The position numbers and the translations under genes are program-made. Shown here one piece after another: positions 34,655 to 44,137 of a DNA stretch of 64,000 nucleotides (the stretch's first letter is position 1; every line of letters starts with the position of its first letter). Origin of the DNA: JBMNGG01 sp050949705 (GTDB taxonomy: Bacteria; Bacillota; Thermosediminibacteria; Thermosediminibacterales; Tepidanaerobacteraceae); the NCBI GenBank assembly GCA_050949705.1, contig JBMNGG010000008.1:248001-312000 (forward strand), in the 5' to 3' direction. A model generated the notes under the pieces. It made no database searches. It was not told where the DNA came from and worked only from the letters and a program-made list of their open reading frames with translations.

Positions 34655-35828
34655 AAGTATAATAATTGCTTGGGAAAGTATTATTGCCAATAAAATGCGC
34701 TCTCTTCTTACAATGTTGGGTATCATTATAGGTGTTTCTTCGGTGATAACCGTTTCGCATTGGGTCAAGGCGGTAGAGCTGCAATCAACAAAGAGATGGA
34801 TGCCTTTGGCGCTAATCGATTCGGTATCTATTATAAGTATGATCCTGATAATCCCATAACCGTGCTGACATTTTTACTCTTCAAGATGTGGCGGCAATAA
34901 AAGAAATTTCCCCGGCTGTGGAGAATATTGCACCCATAAACTGGGATTCTGCAAACATCAGGTCAAAGGGGAAAGAAATCGGAGTTGAAATAGCGGCAAC
35001 TACTGCTGATTATGCCAAGATAGCTAATCTTAAATTAGATGCCGGCAGGTTTTTTAGTTACGAGGATGATAATGCTAAAAGATATGTTGCAATTATAAGT
35101 GAATCATTAGCAAATGAACTGTTCGGCTCTTCTACGGCTATTGGGAAAAAATAATGGTAAGCAATCGTCCTTTTAAAGTAATAGGAGTACTGGCACGGGA
35201 AGAATCTATTTTTTCTATGGGTCAAGATAGTAAGTTGATGTACATACCTATTTCAACATATTTTTCTTTCAGTGGATCAAATTGGATAAATAGTATTCAA
35301 GGTAAAGCGGTATCTCAAACTGAAGTAGATAAAGCCATCGAACATTCTTTAAGCATCTTGCATAGGCGACATCGAAATAAGGATAAATACGATGCATGGA
35401 ATTCTCAAAAAGAGATGGACAGTGTAAATAAAGTTACGGGAATTGTTACTTTAGTGATCAGTGCTATTGCAGGTATTTCCTTATTGGTAGGTGGAATCGG
35501 TATTATGAATATCATGCTAGTATCGGTTACAGAACGCACTAGGGAAATTGGTATTAGGAAGGCATTAGGGGCTCGAGAAATTGATATTATGATCCAATTT
35601 TTAATAGAGTCTTTAGTTCTTTCTTTTTTCGGTGGTATCTTAGGGATGTTTTTAGGATTTGGTGTATCTAAAATAATAGCCTGGTTTATAAAAATACCTA
35701 CCTTTATATCATGGCAGATGATAGCTCTCGCTTTTACTTTTTCGGCAGGAGTTGGGGTATGTTTCGGGTTATACCCTGCACAAAAAGCAGCATATCAGGA
35801 TCCTATAGAAGCACTGAGATATGAATAA
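34628..35828 (+). pseudogene. MacB-type ABC permease, three frameshifts
   Basis: An FtsX/MacB permease in four reading-frame pieces. From ATG 34628 it reads MRSPVNFFESIIIAWESI and the first helix LLTMLGIIIGVSSVITV. Single-base losses near 34750, 34862 and 35150 (the last in a run of A) break the frame, and restoring them gives continuous family text (ALGQGGRAAINKEMDAFG; FTLQDVAAIKEISPAVEN; GKKIMVSNRPFKVIGV). The last part, 35154-35828, holds the three C-terminal helices with MNIMLVSVTERTREIGIRKA. The gene is nonfunctional as written. Confidence 0.85.
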
Positions 35829-35848
35829 GCAGCTCTGCTGCTTTTTTT
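35828..35848 (+). terminator. Terminator of the efflux operon
   Basis: AGCAGC (35828-35833) and GCTGCT (35837-35842) enclose a 3-nt loop, followed by a T run to 35848. Confidence 0.75.
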
Positions 35849-35890
35849 GTTTTAAGACATATTCCCTCTTTCTGCAACATATGTTTTTAA

Positions 35891-38557
35891 ATGGAACACC
35901 AAGAGGTGGAGGGAATATATATGAATATATATGAAACGGATCCAAATAAAGGACTATCTGAAAGAGAAATTCCTTTGAAAAAAAAGCTATTCGGAGATAA
36001 TCAATTAGAACAAGTACGAAAAATATCACCTTTAACTATTTTTATTGATCAATTTAAAGATGTAATAACCCTTGTTTTGATAGCTGCGACAATTATATCA
36101 GCTTATCTTGGCGAAGTGCCAGATGCTATAGCTATAACTGCTATAGTGGTATTAAATGCAATGTTTGGATTTATTCAGGAATTTAGGACAGAGAAATCAC
36201 TTCAGGCTTTACAGCAGTTAGCAGCACCAACTGCAAAAGTACTTAGAGATGGCAACCCTTCAATAATACCGGCTAAAGATATAGTGCCCGGTGATATTGT
36301 TATTCTGGAAAGCGGTGATCGTGTACCAGCAGACGGCGATTTGCTGGAAGCTGATAATTTAAAAGTTGATGAATCCTTATTAACTGGAGAGTCTGTTCCT
36401 GTAGAAAAATCAAATAAAGAAGAAGAGTTAGACAAAATCAAAATTCACAGAAAAAATCATGCTTTCATGGGTACATTAGTCGTAACCGGTAAAGGGAAAA
36501 TGATAGTTCAAAACATTGGAATGGATACAGAAATGGGTAAAATTGCGGGTATGATGAAAAACATTGGCGATGAACAAACTCCTCTTCAACAACGGTTAGA
36601 CCTTCTAGGTAAACAACTGGTATTTTTATGTTTACTAACATGTGCTATCGTTGCTTTTCTAGGAGTGATTCGAGGAGAGAGTATCTACGACATGTTCCTA
36701 TTTGGAGTAAGTTTAGCTGTAGCGGCTATACCTGAAGGATTGCCGGCAATAGTAACAGTTGTGTTAACTATAGGGGTTCAAAGAATGATACGAAAAAAAG
36801 TTGTTATAAGACGCCTTACTGCCGTAGAAACACTAGGTTGTGCTACTACAATTTGTAGTGATAAGACAGGAACATTAACAGAAAACCGGATGAGTGTAAG
36901 AAAAATAGATATAAATGGAGAAACAATCATGATTACCGGTGTAGGTTATAAAAGTGATGGTGAGTTTTTGTCACAGGAAGGTAAAGTTTTAAAAAGCCTT
37001 CCCCAAGACGTGAAAAAACTTTTGGAAATAGGCATATCATGTAATAATGCAGGAATCAAAGTGACAAGTAATGGTTTTTTAAAAGCATTTAAAAATAGAA
37101 AAGAACTTTTAACTTATGGCGATCCTACTGAAGTCGCTATCCTTGTTGCGGGTCTAAAAGGGGATATTGTAAAAGAAAGTGTGGATCGAAAATACATAAG
37201 AATTAAAGAAATACCTTTTGACTCTAATCGAAAGCGCATGTCAGTTATTGTTAAATCAAGAAAAGGGGAACTATTTTTATTTACTAAAGGTGCTCCAGAT
37301 GTCGTGTTGCCCCTATGCAGCAATATAATGAAAAAAAATGGGTATAAACCCATAACTAAAAGAGATAAGACAAACATATTATCAAGAAATGAAGACATGG
37401 GTAGGGAAGCTCTGCGAGTGCTTGCATTTGCATATAAAAAACTATCTATTACCGAACTTCAAGACTTAAATCCTGAAACAAATCTAACATTTGTTGGTCT
37501 TATGGGAATTATCGATCCCCCAAGACCTGATGCCATATTAGCAGTTGAGAAATGTTTTTCATCTGGGATTAAGCCGATCATGATAACCGGAGACCATAAA
37601 TCTACAGCTTGGGCGATAGCTCGAGAGCTAGGAATGTTAAATAAAGATAGTAGAATCATGACAGGGAAAGAAATGGATGATTTAAGTGATGGGGAATTTT
37701 TAAAACAGATTGATGATATTGCAGTGTTTGCTCGGGTTACTCCACAACATAAACTAAGAATAGTAAAAGCGTTGAAGAAAAAGGGCCATATAGTTGCTAT
37801 GACCGGTGATGGTGTTAATGATGCGCCTGCTGTAAAAGAAGCAGATATTGGAGTATCAATGGGCATTAATGGTACAGATGTTACAAAAGAAGCTTCAGCT
37901 ATGATATTGATGGATGATAATTTTGCTAGCATAGTAGCTGCTGTAGAAGAAGGAAGAATCATATATGATAATATTCGCAAATTTATAAGATATCTTCTTT
38001 CATGTAACGTTGGAGAAATACTTACCATGATATGGACTTCTATACTGGGCTTACCATTACCATTACTTCCAATACAAATACTTTGGGTAAACCTTGTAAC
38101 AGATGGACTCCCTGCAATGGCTCTAGGCATAGATCCACCGGAAAAAGATGTAATGAATAGAAAACCCAGAGGGAAAAATGAGAATGTATTTTCTCAAGGA
38201 TTAGGTAAGAAAATAATATACCGAGGTATTGTTATAAGTATTGTTACTTTAATTGCATTTATCACAGTAAATATATACAGTCATAGTAATCTTGTCATGG
38301 CAAGAACTGCTGCTTTTAGTACTTTGGTGATGTCACAACTTTTCTTTGTTTTTGAATGTCGTTCAGAAAAGGAAGGAGTTCGTTGGCAAAACCCTTTTGG
38401 AAACATTTATTTGACTTTGTCAGTAATTGTTTCAACTGGAATGTTGTTTGCCGTTATATATATACCGTTTTTCCAACCAATTTTTCAAACTATACCACTA
38501 GATATAAATATAGTTCTTCTAGTTTTGGGCTTAGCTGGTTTAGGTTCTGTAATATAA
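35891..38557 (+). CDS. Calcium-type P2A cation-transporting ATPase
   Basis: 888 aa, near the SERCA-like bacterial length. In order it shows the N-terminal cation-ATPase domain (TDPNKGLSEREIPLKKKLFG), LTGESVPVEKS, the M4 motif AAIPEGLPA, the phosphorylated Asp in CSDKTGTLTEN, GDGVNDAPAVKEADIG, and in M5/M6 the Ca-ligand pattern NVGEILTM and NLVTDGLPA. It should export Ca2+ (or Mn2+) from the cytoplasm. ATG 35891 matches the family N-terminus (HQEVEGIY). ATG 35921 has a better SD (GGAGGG) and cannot be excluded. It is a single-gene unit. Confidence 0.94.
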   Translation: MEHQEVEGIYMNIYETDPNKGLSEREIPLKKKLFGDNQLEQVRKISPLTIFIDQFKDVITLVLIAATIISAYLGEVPDAIAITAIVVLNAMFGFIQEFRTEKSLQALQQLAAPTAKVLRDGNPSIIPAKDIVPGDIVILESGDRVPADGDLLEADNLKVDESLLTGESVPVEKSNKEEELDKIKIHRKNHAFMGTLVVTGKGKMIVQNIGMDTEMGKIAGMMKNIGDEQTPLQQRLDLLGKQLVFLCLLTCAIVAFLGVIRGESIYDMFLFGVSLAVAAIPEGLPAIVTVVLTIGVQRMIRKKVVIRRLTAVETLGCATTICSDKTGTLTENRMSVRKIDINGETIMITGVGYKSDGEFLSQEGKVLKSLPQDVKKLLEIGISCNNAGIKVTSNGFLKAFKNRKELLTYGDPTEVAILVAGLKGDIVKESVDRKYIRIKEIPFDSNRKRMSVIVKSRKGELFLFTKGAPDVVLPLCSNIMKKNGYKPITKRDKTNILSRNEDMGREALRVLAFAYKKLSITELQDLNPETNLTFVGLMGIIDPPRPDAILAVEKCFSSGIKPIMITGDHKSTAWAIARELGMLNKDSRIMTGKEMDDLSDGEFLKQIDDIAVFARVTPQHKLRIVKALKKKGHIVAMTGDGVNDAPAVKEADIGVSMGINGTDVTKEASAMILMDDNFASIVAAVEEGRIIYDNIRKFIRYLLSCNVGEILTMIWTSILGLPLPLLPIQILWVNLVTDGLPAMALGIDPPEKDVMNRKPRGKNENVFSQGLGKKIIYRGIVISIVTLIAFITVNIYSHSNLVMARTAAFSTLVMSQLFFVFECRSEKEGVRWQNPFGNIYLTLSVIVSTGMLFAVIYIPFFQPIFQTIPLDINIVLLVLGLAGLGSVI

Positions 38558-38591
38558 ACTGTCGATAAAGAATATAAGTTATTATTAGTAC

Positions 38592-38628
38592 AAGGATAGC
38601 CTGATGTAGATTTAGGCTATCCTTTTTT
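38592..38628 (+). terminator. Terminator after the calcium ATPase
   Basis: AAGGATAGCCT (38592-38602) pairs perfectly with AGGCTATCCTT (38614-38624), followed by TTTT. Confidence 0.92.
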
Positions 38629-38635
38629 GTGATTC

Positions 38636-38665
38636 TTGAAATTATACTATAAAGAAATGTATAAT
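38636..38665 (+). promoter_or_regulatory. Sigma-A promoter of the MBL-fold hydrolase gene
   Basis: TTGAAA (38636-38641) and TATAAT (38660-38665) with an 18-nt spacer, 48 nt before the start codon. Confidence 0.6.
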
Positions 38666-38713
38666 GTAGTGTGTATTAAATCTTAGTATTAATTACAATC
38701 GGGGGAATTATTA

Positions 38714-39604
38714 ATGGAATTAGTAAAACTTAGGGGTCATACTTATTACATACCTGGAGCTACAAATGTTGGTGTTTATCGTTATAAGAACGGTTTCTGT
38801 ACTCTAGTTGATACAGGGTTGGATAAAACTACGGGCAAAAAAATATTAGAAGTTTTAGATGATAACAATTTAAAAGTGAAATATATTATTAATACACATG
38901 GTCATCCTGATCATTTTGGATCTAATAATTATATAAAAGAAAATCATACTGGTACTATAGTGGTTGCTTCACCCAAATCAAAACTCTTTATGGAAAACAG
39001 TGCATTAGAGGGAGCTTTGTTGTATGGTGCTGCTCCAATGCCTGGTCTTTCTGCTATGATTATAAAATCCCAAGATACGACAGTTGATATCGAGGTCGGC
39101 GAGGGGATTACAGAGTTAATGGGTAAAAAATTTGAAATAGTAGAGTTGGAAGGTCATTGTCCCGGTCAAATTGGTGTTTGTACTGAAGATAATGTATTAT
39201 TTTGCGGAGACGCTTTTTTTAGTGAGGAGAAAATTGAGAAATATCCTTTTCCATTTATTTTTGACCTCAACGCTCATTTAAAAACACTTGAATTTCTACT
39301 AGAAACAGATTATGATTATTATTTGGTTTCACATAGTGATAAGCCATTAAAAGACTCAAAATCTCTTATCAAAAAAAATCTTGACAACATTGAACACAAC
39401 TTGGAGATTTTATTGGATTATCTTGCACAGCCTTTAACAAGAGAGGATTTAACTGAGCTAATTGTTAAGAGGTATAAAATACCCATGCATATATCCCAAT
39501 ATTTTATAACTATATCGTCAGTTGGGGCTTTTTTAACTTATCTTCTTGAAAATAAATCAATTAAAGCCGATATAATTGACGGCAAAATGTATTTTTATGC
39601 CTAA
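38714..39604 (+). CDS. MBL-fold metallo-hydrolase
   Basis: 296 aa. The metal-binding signature is NTHGHPDHFGSN (HxHxDH), followed by ELEGHCPGQIGV and LFCGDAFFSE, giving the binuclear zinc or iron site. SHSDKPLKDS may supply the last His. The C-terminal part (about 215-296) is helical, like the winged-helix tail of LACTB2-type hydrolases. The substrate is unknown; glyoxalase II, thioesterase and RNase-like members all share the fold. It sits 22 nt upstream of typA and may be cotranscribed. Confidence 0.88.
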   Translation: MELVKLRGHTYYIPGATNVGVYRYKNGFCTLVDTGLDKTTGKKILEVLDDNNLKVKYIINTHGHPDHFGSNNYIKENHTGTIVVASPKSKLFMENSALEGALLYGAAPMPGLSAMIIKSQDTTVDIEVGEGITELMGKKFEIVELEGHCPGQIGVCTEDNVLFCGDAFFSEEKIEKYPFPFIFDLNAHLKTLEFLLETDYDYYLVSHSDKPLKDSKSLIKKNLDNIEHNLEILLDYLAQPLTREDLTELIVKRYKIPMHISQYFITISSVGAFLTYLLENKSIKADIIDGKMYFYA

Positions 39605-39626
39605 ATATAAGGAGATGTAGTAATTA

Positions 39627-41417
39627 ATGATAACAAAAAGAGACGATATAAGAAATATCGCTATAATTGCCCATGTTGACCATGGTAAAACAACGCTGGT
39701 GGATGCCATGTTAAGGCAAAGTGGTATATTTCGTAAAAATCAGCAGGTAATAGATCGTGTTATGGATTCAAATGAATTGGAGCGTGAGAGAGGAATAACT
39801 ATTCTGTCAAAAAATACTGCTGTAACATATGACGGGATAAAAATAAACATTATTGATACCCCTGGTCATGCTGATTTTGGTGGAGAAGTAGAGCGTGTAC
39901 TTAAAATGGTAGATGGTGTTCTTTTATTAGTAGATGCTTTTGAAGGGCCAATGCCTCAAACAAGATTTGTATTAAAAAAAGCTTTAGCTTTGGATTTGCC
40001 GGTTGTTTTGGTTGTAAATAAGATTGATAAAACAGGTGCTAGAATAGAACAGGTAATAGATGAAGTTTTAGAACTTTTTATTGATTTAGGAGCCGATGAT
40101 ACACAAATTGAATTTCCTGTTGTATATGCTTCTGCACGTGATGGTATAGCAAAAACTGCCCCTGATGATTTTTCTGACAATCTGAAACCATTATTTGAAA
40201 CAATCATTAATCATATTCCAGCTCCCATTGGTGATAGCCAGGCTCCAGTGCAAGTATTAATTACTACTTTAGACTACGATGATTATGTTGGTAGAATTGC
40301 CATAGGGCGAGTGTTTAGAGGGACAATTACGGCAGGAAATGAATATGCTCTATGCAGGAAAGATGGTACGATTGTAAAAGTTAAGATAAGTAATCTTTTT
40401 GTTTTTGATGGTCTGAAAAGAAAAAGTGCAAACAAAGCAGGTTTTGGAGAGATAGTTGCCGTAACGGGAATAGATGATATAGATATAGGTGAGACCATTG
40501 CCTATGTAAACAATCCAGAACCTGTACCCTATGTTAATATTGATGAGCCTACTCTTTCAATGGTATTTAGTGTTAATAATAGTCCCTTTGCAGGTCAGGA
40601 AGGGGACTATGTTACCTCAAGACATTTAAGAGACAGGTTATTTAAAGAGGCAAAAAGTAATGTTAGTTTAAGAATTGAGGAAACGGACAGCCCTGATAGT
40701 TTTAAGGTTTCGGGTCGTGGAGAGCTTCATCTATCTGTCCTAATTGAAACAATGAGGAGAGAAGGATTTGAGTTTCAAGTTTCCAAACCAATGGTAATAA
40801 TCAAAGAAATAAATGGTAAAAAAATGGAACCACTCGAATCCATAACAATAGATATTCCAGAGGATTATCTTGGTATAGTTATGGAGAAGCTTGGTGCTCG
40901 TTACGGCCAACTTATTAATATGGAAAACTTAGGGGGAAATTCCCTTCGATTAGAATTTGAGATTCCCACAAGAGGTCTATTAGGATATCGTTCAGAGTTC
41001 ATTACGGATACAAAAGGTGAAGGAATATTAAATTCTGTTTTTTCTGGTTTTACTCCTTATAGAGGTGATATACCTACTAGAAATCGAGGGGCATTAGTTG
41101 CGTTTGAAACAGGGGAAAGTAATACCTACGGTCTTTATAATGCACAAGAGCGGGGGACACTCTTTATAGGACCACAGGTAAGGGTATATAAAGGGATGAT
41201 TGTTGGAGAGAACTCCCGACCGTCAGATTTGAGTATCAATGTATGTAAGAAAAAACATATAACAAATCTGCGTTCATCAACTGCAGAAGAAGCTCTAAGA
41301 TTAACTCCACCAAAGGATATGACATTAGAAAAGTGTCTGGAATTTATTGAAGATGACGAGCTTTTAGAAGTAACGCCAAAAAGTCTTCGCATGCGAAAGG
41401 CCAAACTTTCCCATTAA
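39627..41417 (+). CDS. typA: Ribosome-associated GTPase TypA/BipA
   Basis: 596 aa translation-factor GTPase. G1 is AHVDHGKTTLVD, switch I ERERGITI, G3 DTPGHADFGGE and G4 NKIDKTGA. They are followed by an EF-G-like domain II, domain III and the family-specific C-terminal domain (SGFTPYRGDIPTRNRGALV; VCKKKHITNLRSS). BipA binds 70S ribosomes, helps 50S assembly, and is needed at low temperature or under stress. A terminator closes the unit. Confidence 0.97.
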   Translation: MITKRDDIRNIAIIAHVDHGKTTLVDAMLRQSGIFRKNQQVIDRVMDSNELERERGITILSKNTAVTYDGIKINIIDTPGHADFGGEVERVLKMVDGVLLLVDAFEGPMPQTRFVLKKALALDLPVVLVVNKIDKTGARIEQVIDEVLELFIDLGADDTQIEFPVVYASARDGIAKTAPDDFSDNLKPLFETIINHIPAPIGDSQAPVQVLITTLDYDDYVGRIAIGRVFRGTITAGNEYALCRKDGTIVKVKISNLFVFDGLKRKSANKAGFGEIVAVTGIDDIDIGETIAYVNNPEPVPYVNIDEPTLSMVFSVNNSPFAGQEGDYVTSRHLRDRLFKEAKSNVSLRIEETDSPDSFKVSGRGELHLSVLIETMRREGFEFQVSKPMVIIKEINGKKMEPLESITIDIPEDYLGIVMEKLGARYGQLINMENLGGNSLRLEFEIPTRGLLGYRSEFITDTKGEGILNSVFSGFTPYRGDIPTRNRGALVAFETGESNTYGLYNAQERGTLFIGPQVRVYKGMIVGENSRPSDLSINVCKKKHITNLRSSTAEEALRLTPPKDMTLEKCLEFIEDDELLEVTPKSLRMRKAKLSH

Positions 41418-41432
41418 AAAGAATAGGAATAT

Positions 41433-41470
41433 AAAAAAGTATTCACTAAATTTTGGTGGATACTTTTTTT
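41433..41470 (+). terminator. Terminator after typA
   Basis: A long A/T-flanked hairpin: AAAGTATTCAC with GGTGGATACTTT (one or two G-T pairs), ending in a T run to 41470. Confidence 0.85.
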
Positions 41471-41530
41471 ATGCATTTATAAATATAAAATGGAAATACT
41501 AATTTTAACTATAATCCGGGAGGCATGTAG

Positions 41531-41710
41531 ATGGCTAAAAATAAACTTAAAAAGGAAAAGAAAAATAAACTAATTCCCCAACAGGAAAGATTCAAAGGAG
41601 ATTTGGTAGATCATAATCGTCCTGAGAACTACGAACTGTCAGAGGAGTTTACTAAGAACAACCCAATGAAGACCCCGCCGTCAAAAAAACAGTCAGTAAA
41701 GAAAAAATAG
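41531..41710 (+). CDS. Small basic protein of unknown function
   Basis: 59 aa from ATG 41531, 7 nt after GGGAGG. It is very Lys-rich at both ends (MAKNKLKKEKKNK; SKKQSVKKK), with a central acidic patch GDLVDHNRPENYELSEEF. It is probably disordered and cationic. The good SD and its position 14 nt before another small gene support a real gene. I do not recognise the family. Confidence 0.6.
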   Translation: MAKNKLKKEKKNKLIPQQERFKGDLVDHNRPENYELSEEFTKNNPMKTPPSKKQSVKKK

Positions 41711-41724
41711 CTATAGGTTAAGAC

Positions 41725-42021
41725 ATGCTGGATTTTGTTCGAGAAGCCAGGACAGTTGAAAATGGATTGCATAATATTATTCTTGAAATTCCAGAAGAAA
41801 CATATATGACTTTCTACAAAGATATTAACTATAAATATGCTAAAGACATTTTGCTTCAATATCTGAAATCTCGTCAAGATGATGCAGTGGCTAGGGATAT
41901 AGAGATAAAGCACGACAAGAAAAATCATATTGTGAACATTTATGCAAATCTACATTATATTGGAAATGAAAAACCTGACCAAGAACCTTTTACAGATAAC
42001 TATATAAGACATATCGATTAA
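41725..42021 (+). CDS. Hypothetical protein
   Basis: 98 aa. It is mixed alpha/beta with ARTVENGLHNIILEIPEE and a strand-rich end (HDKKNHIVNIYANLHYIG). There is no membrane segment or signal peptide, and the SD is weak (AGGTTAAG). It follows the 59-aa gene and ends just before a bidirectional terminator shared with the convergent secreted-protein gene. I do not recognise the family. Confidence 0.6.
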   Translation: MLDFVREARTVENGLHNIILEIPEETYMTFYKDINYKYAKDILLQYLKSRQDDAVARDIEIKHDKKNHIVNIYANLHYIGNEKPDQEPFTDNYIRHID

Positions 42022-42025
42022 GTAA

Positions 42026-42059
42026 TTTAAGGCCGCTAAGTGTTTTTAGCGGCCTTAAA
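42026..42059. terminator. Bidirectional terminator between convergent genes
   Basis: TTTAAGGCCGCTAA (42026-42039) pairs perfectly with TTAGCGGCCTTAAA (42046-42059), loop 6 nt. A and T flanks serve both strands. Confidence 0.88.
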
Positions 42060-42061
42060 AG

Positions 42062-42904
42062 TTAGTTTGCTCTTGGAATTTCAACTATCTGTTCAATTTT
42101 AATATTTCCATATTCGTTGCTTTCTTCTACGGGAACAAATTTAAATACACGAGATTGACCACTATAATCTCTGATTACAGCTACTACCCAATCGCCGCGC
42201 TGCGACTCGAAAATGTCTACAGTGGTTACCTGACCATAAGGAATGAGTTTCCTTAGCTCTTTTGAACTAACATCTTTTTTATATGATTGTGAAAGGAAAT
42301 TCATAGCATTATCGAAATCACCCTGCATCCTTGCACTCAAAAGAGAACTAACAGTGCGAACTCTTTCATCTTTGGAAATTCTGTCAGGCTTTTCTTTAAT
42401 AGGCCATCTAGTATAATCATTTTTAATATAAGTTTTGGAATATCCGGTTCTTAAAAATTTGCCATTACCCCATTTATAAGTATAGGTTTCATTATAGTAA
42501 CGCCCATCGTATTTAACATTACTTATAGAAAAGCCATTGTTATTTAATTCTATTGAATCACCTTTGCCAGAAAAAATTCTCACCATATTTCGACCATATC
42601 CACTAAAGATGTCCAAATGTTTTTCTCCAGTTATACTATAGGAAATAACAGCGATTTCGTATGTTCCATCTCCTGTGAAATCTCTTAATGTCACTTGAAT
42701 ATCATAAATATAACCGGAAACCAAACCTGGTCTGTAGTAAGTACTGAAAATAGAATTTAATCGGCTTTTGATTAAAAATTGCTGTTGAACCGATTCATTA
42801 AAATGAAAGGTAGTAGCAACATTGTCCTTGGCAAAGGCAAACCCAGACAATGAAAAGCTAAAAACCAATAGTGCAATTAGTAGTAAGACTGATTTTTTTA
42901 ACAA
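42062..42904 (-). CDS. Secreted protein of unknown function
   Basis: 280 aa with a classic signal peptide (MLKKSVLLLIALLVFSFSLS, cleavage after FAFA, about residue 25). The mature part is strand-rich and carries IQVTLRDFTGDGTYEIAVIS, which looks like an FG-GAP/VCBS-type or Ca-binding loop as in beta-propeller repeats, but only one copy is clear. The start is TTG 42904 behind AGGAGG. It has its own promoter region facing birA. The function is unknown. Confidence 0.75.
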   Translation of the reverse strand: MLKKSVLLLIALLVFSFSLSGFAFAKDNVATTFHFNESVQQQFLIKSRLNSIFSTYYRPGLVSGYIYDIQVTLRDFTGDGTYEIAVISYSITGEKHLDIFSGYGRNMVRIFSGKGDSIELNNNGFSISNVKYDGRYYNETYTYKWGNGKFLRTGYSKTYIKNDYTRWPIKEKPDRISKDERVRTVSSLLSARMQGDFDNAMNFLSQSYKKDVSSKELRKLIPYGQVTTVDIFESQRGDWVVAVIRDYSGQSRVFKFVPVEESNEYGNIKIEQIVEIPRAN

Positions 42905-43046
42905 GACAACTCCTCCTCATTATATATATATAATTATGTTAACATAAGGCGTTTTGTTGGTCGATGGACTTTTATAGGAAGGGCTGCTAAAATAATGAAA
43001 GAAAGGAAAACTCAAGTAGGTAAATACAAATTGATATGTGGTTAAA

Positions 43047-43068
43047 TTGTTTTAGATGAATCTAACAA
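43047..43068 (+). promoter_or_regulatory. Palindromic element upstream of birA
   Basis: TTAGAT-GA-ATCTAA (43052-43065) with flanking TTGT and ACAA makes an imperfect 22-bp palindrome 17 nt before the birA start. It resembles an operator half-site arrangement, but not closely the known BirA operator. It is weak evidence for autoregulation. Confidence 0.3.
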
Positions 43069-43084
43069 CAGAGGTGAAAAGAAT

Positions 43085-44080
43085 ATGAAATCAACAATTA
43101 CCCTTGCATCTGATAAAGCTAAACCAAATGAACTTCTGATGTTACTGCTGACAAAAAAGAATACTTATGTTTCAGGAGAAGATTTAAGCAAAAAGTATGG
43201 GATTACACGTTCAGCGATATGGAAACAGATAAATGCTTTAAGGAAAATGGGCTATAACATAAAATCATCATCACGATTAGGTTACAGTTTGGAAGCATCC
43301 CCAGATTTACTTTTACCGGAAGAAATATGGTCACAATCCAACTTGAAAATATTAAGTAATAATATCTATTATTATACTGTTATTGATTCAACTAATGCGG
43401 AAGCAAAGAGAATTGCTCAAGAGGGAGCCCCTGAGGGAACATTAGTTATAGCTGAGAAGCAGGAAAAAGGTCGTGGGCGAATGAGCCGTCTTTGGTCGTC
43501 ACCAACAGGAGGAATATGGTTTTCCATAATTCTAAGACCAAATATCCCTCCTCAAGAGGCCACAAAACTTACTATAATGACAGCAGTTGCTGTAGCTGAG
43601 GCAATAATCTATAAAACAGGTATAGATGCGCAAATAAAATGGCCTAATGATATTCTTTTCGATGGTAAAAAAGTCTGTGGAATTCTCACTGAGATGAGTG
43701 CGGAAATGGACATGGTAAATTACATAATAGTTGGGATTGGAATAAATGTAAACAATGATATTTTTCCGAATGAATTAAAACATATCGGAACATCCCTAAA
43801 AAACATTAAAGGTTATTCTTTTAGTCGAACTGCCTTGCTAGCAGCATTGTTGGAGGGGTTTGAATACTACTATGAAAAATTTAAAAATAAAAGATTCGAT
43901 GAAATTATAGATAAATGGAGATCATTATGTTTGAATTTAGATAAATCGATTAGAATCACCGGCAAGGATGGAATCATTGAGGGCATAGCAATGGACATTG
44001 ATGAATCGGGTGCTTTGTTGGTAAAAACAAAGAACGATGAAACAGTAAGAATATTAAGTGGTGATGTATCACTTAGATGA
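43085..44080 (+). CDS. birA: Bifunctional biotin--protein ligase / biotin operon repressor
   Basis: 331 aa. The N-terminal winged helix (about 15-80) has ISGEDLSKKYGITRSAIWKQ-type text (VSGEDLSKKYGITRSA, then WKQINALRKMGY). The ligase domain shows DSTNAEAKRIAQEG, the biotinyl-AMP loop KGRGRMSRLWSSP, IKWPNDILFDGKKVCGIL and the C-terminal SH3-like domain ending RILSGDVSLR. It makes biotinyl-AMP, attaches biotin to carboxylases and represses biotin genes. ATG follows GAGGTGAAAAG. No biotin synthesis genes are nearby. Confidence 0.95.
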   Translation: MKSTITLASDKAKPNELLMLLLTKKNTYVSGEDLSKKYGITRSAIWKQINALRKMGYNIKSSSRLGYSLEASPDLLLPEEIWSQSNLKILSNNIYYYTVIDSTNAEAKRIAQEGAPEGTLVIAEKQEKGRGRMSRLWSSPTGGIWFSIILRPNIPPQEATKLTIMTAVAVAEAIIYKTGIDAQIKWPNDILFDGKKVCGILTEMSAEMDMVNYIIVGIGINVNNDIFPNELKHIGTSLKNIKGYSFSRTALLAALLEGFEYYYEKFKNKRFDEIIDKWRSLCLNLDKSIRITGKDGIIEGIAMDIDESGALLVKTKNDETVRILSGDVSLR

Positions 44081-44082
44081 AT

Positions 44083-44137
44083 AAAACACCTCAAATCAGT
44101 CAAAAATAAGGTAGACTTGATAGGAGGTGTTTTTTTG
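44083..44137 (+). terminator. Terminator-like hairpin of birA covering the next gene's SD
   Basis: AAAACACCTC (44083-44092) pairs with GAGGTGTTTT (44124-44133), with inner ATCA/TGAT and GTC/GAC pairs and a T run to 44136. The right arm holds the AGGAGGTG of the gene at 44135, so the same fold both ends birA and hides that ribosome site. Confidence 0.65.

Noticed and set aside
37459..38130. Long minus-strand open frame opposite the calcium ATPase
   Set aside because: Shadow of a conserved gene without family motifs.
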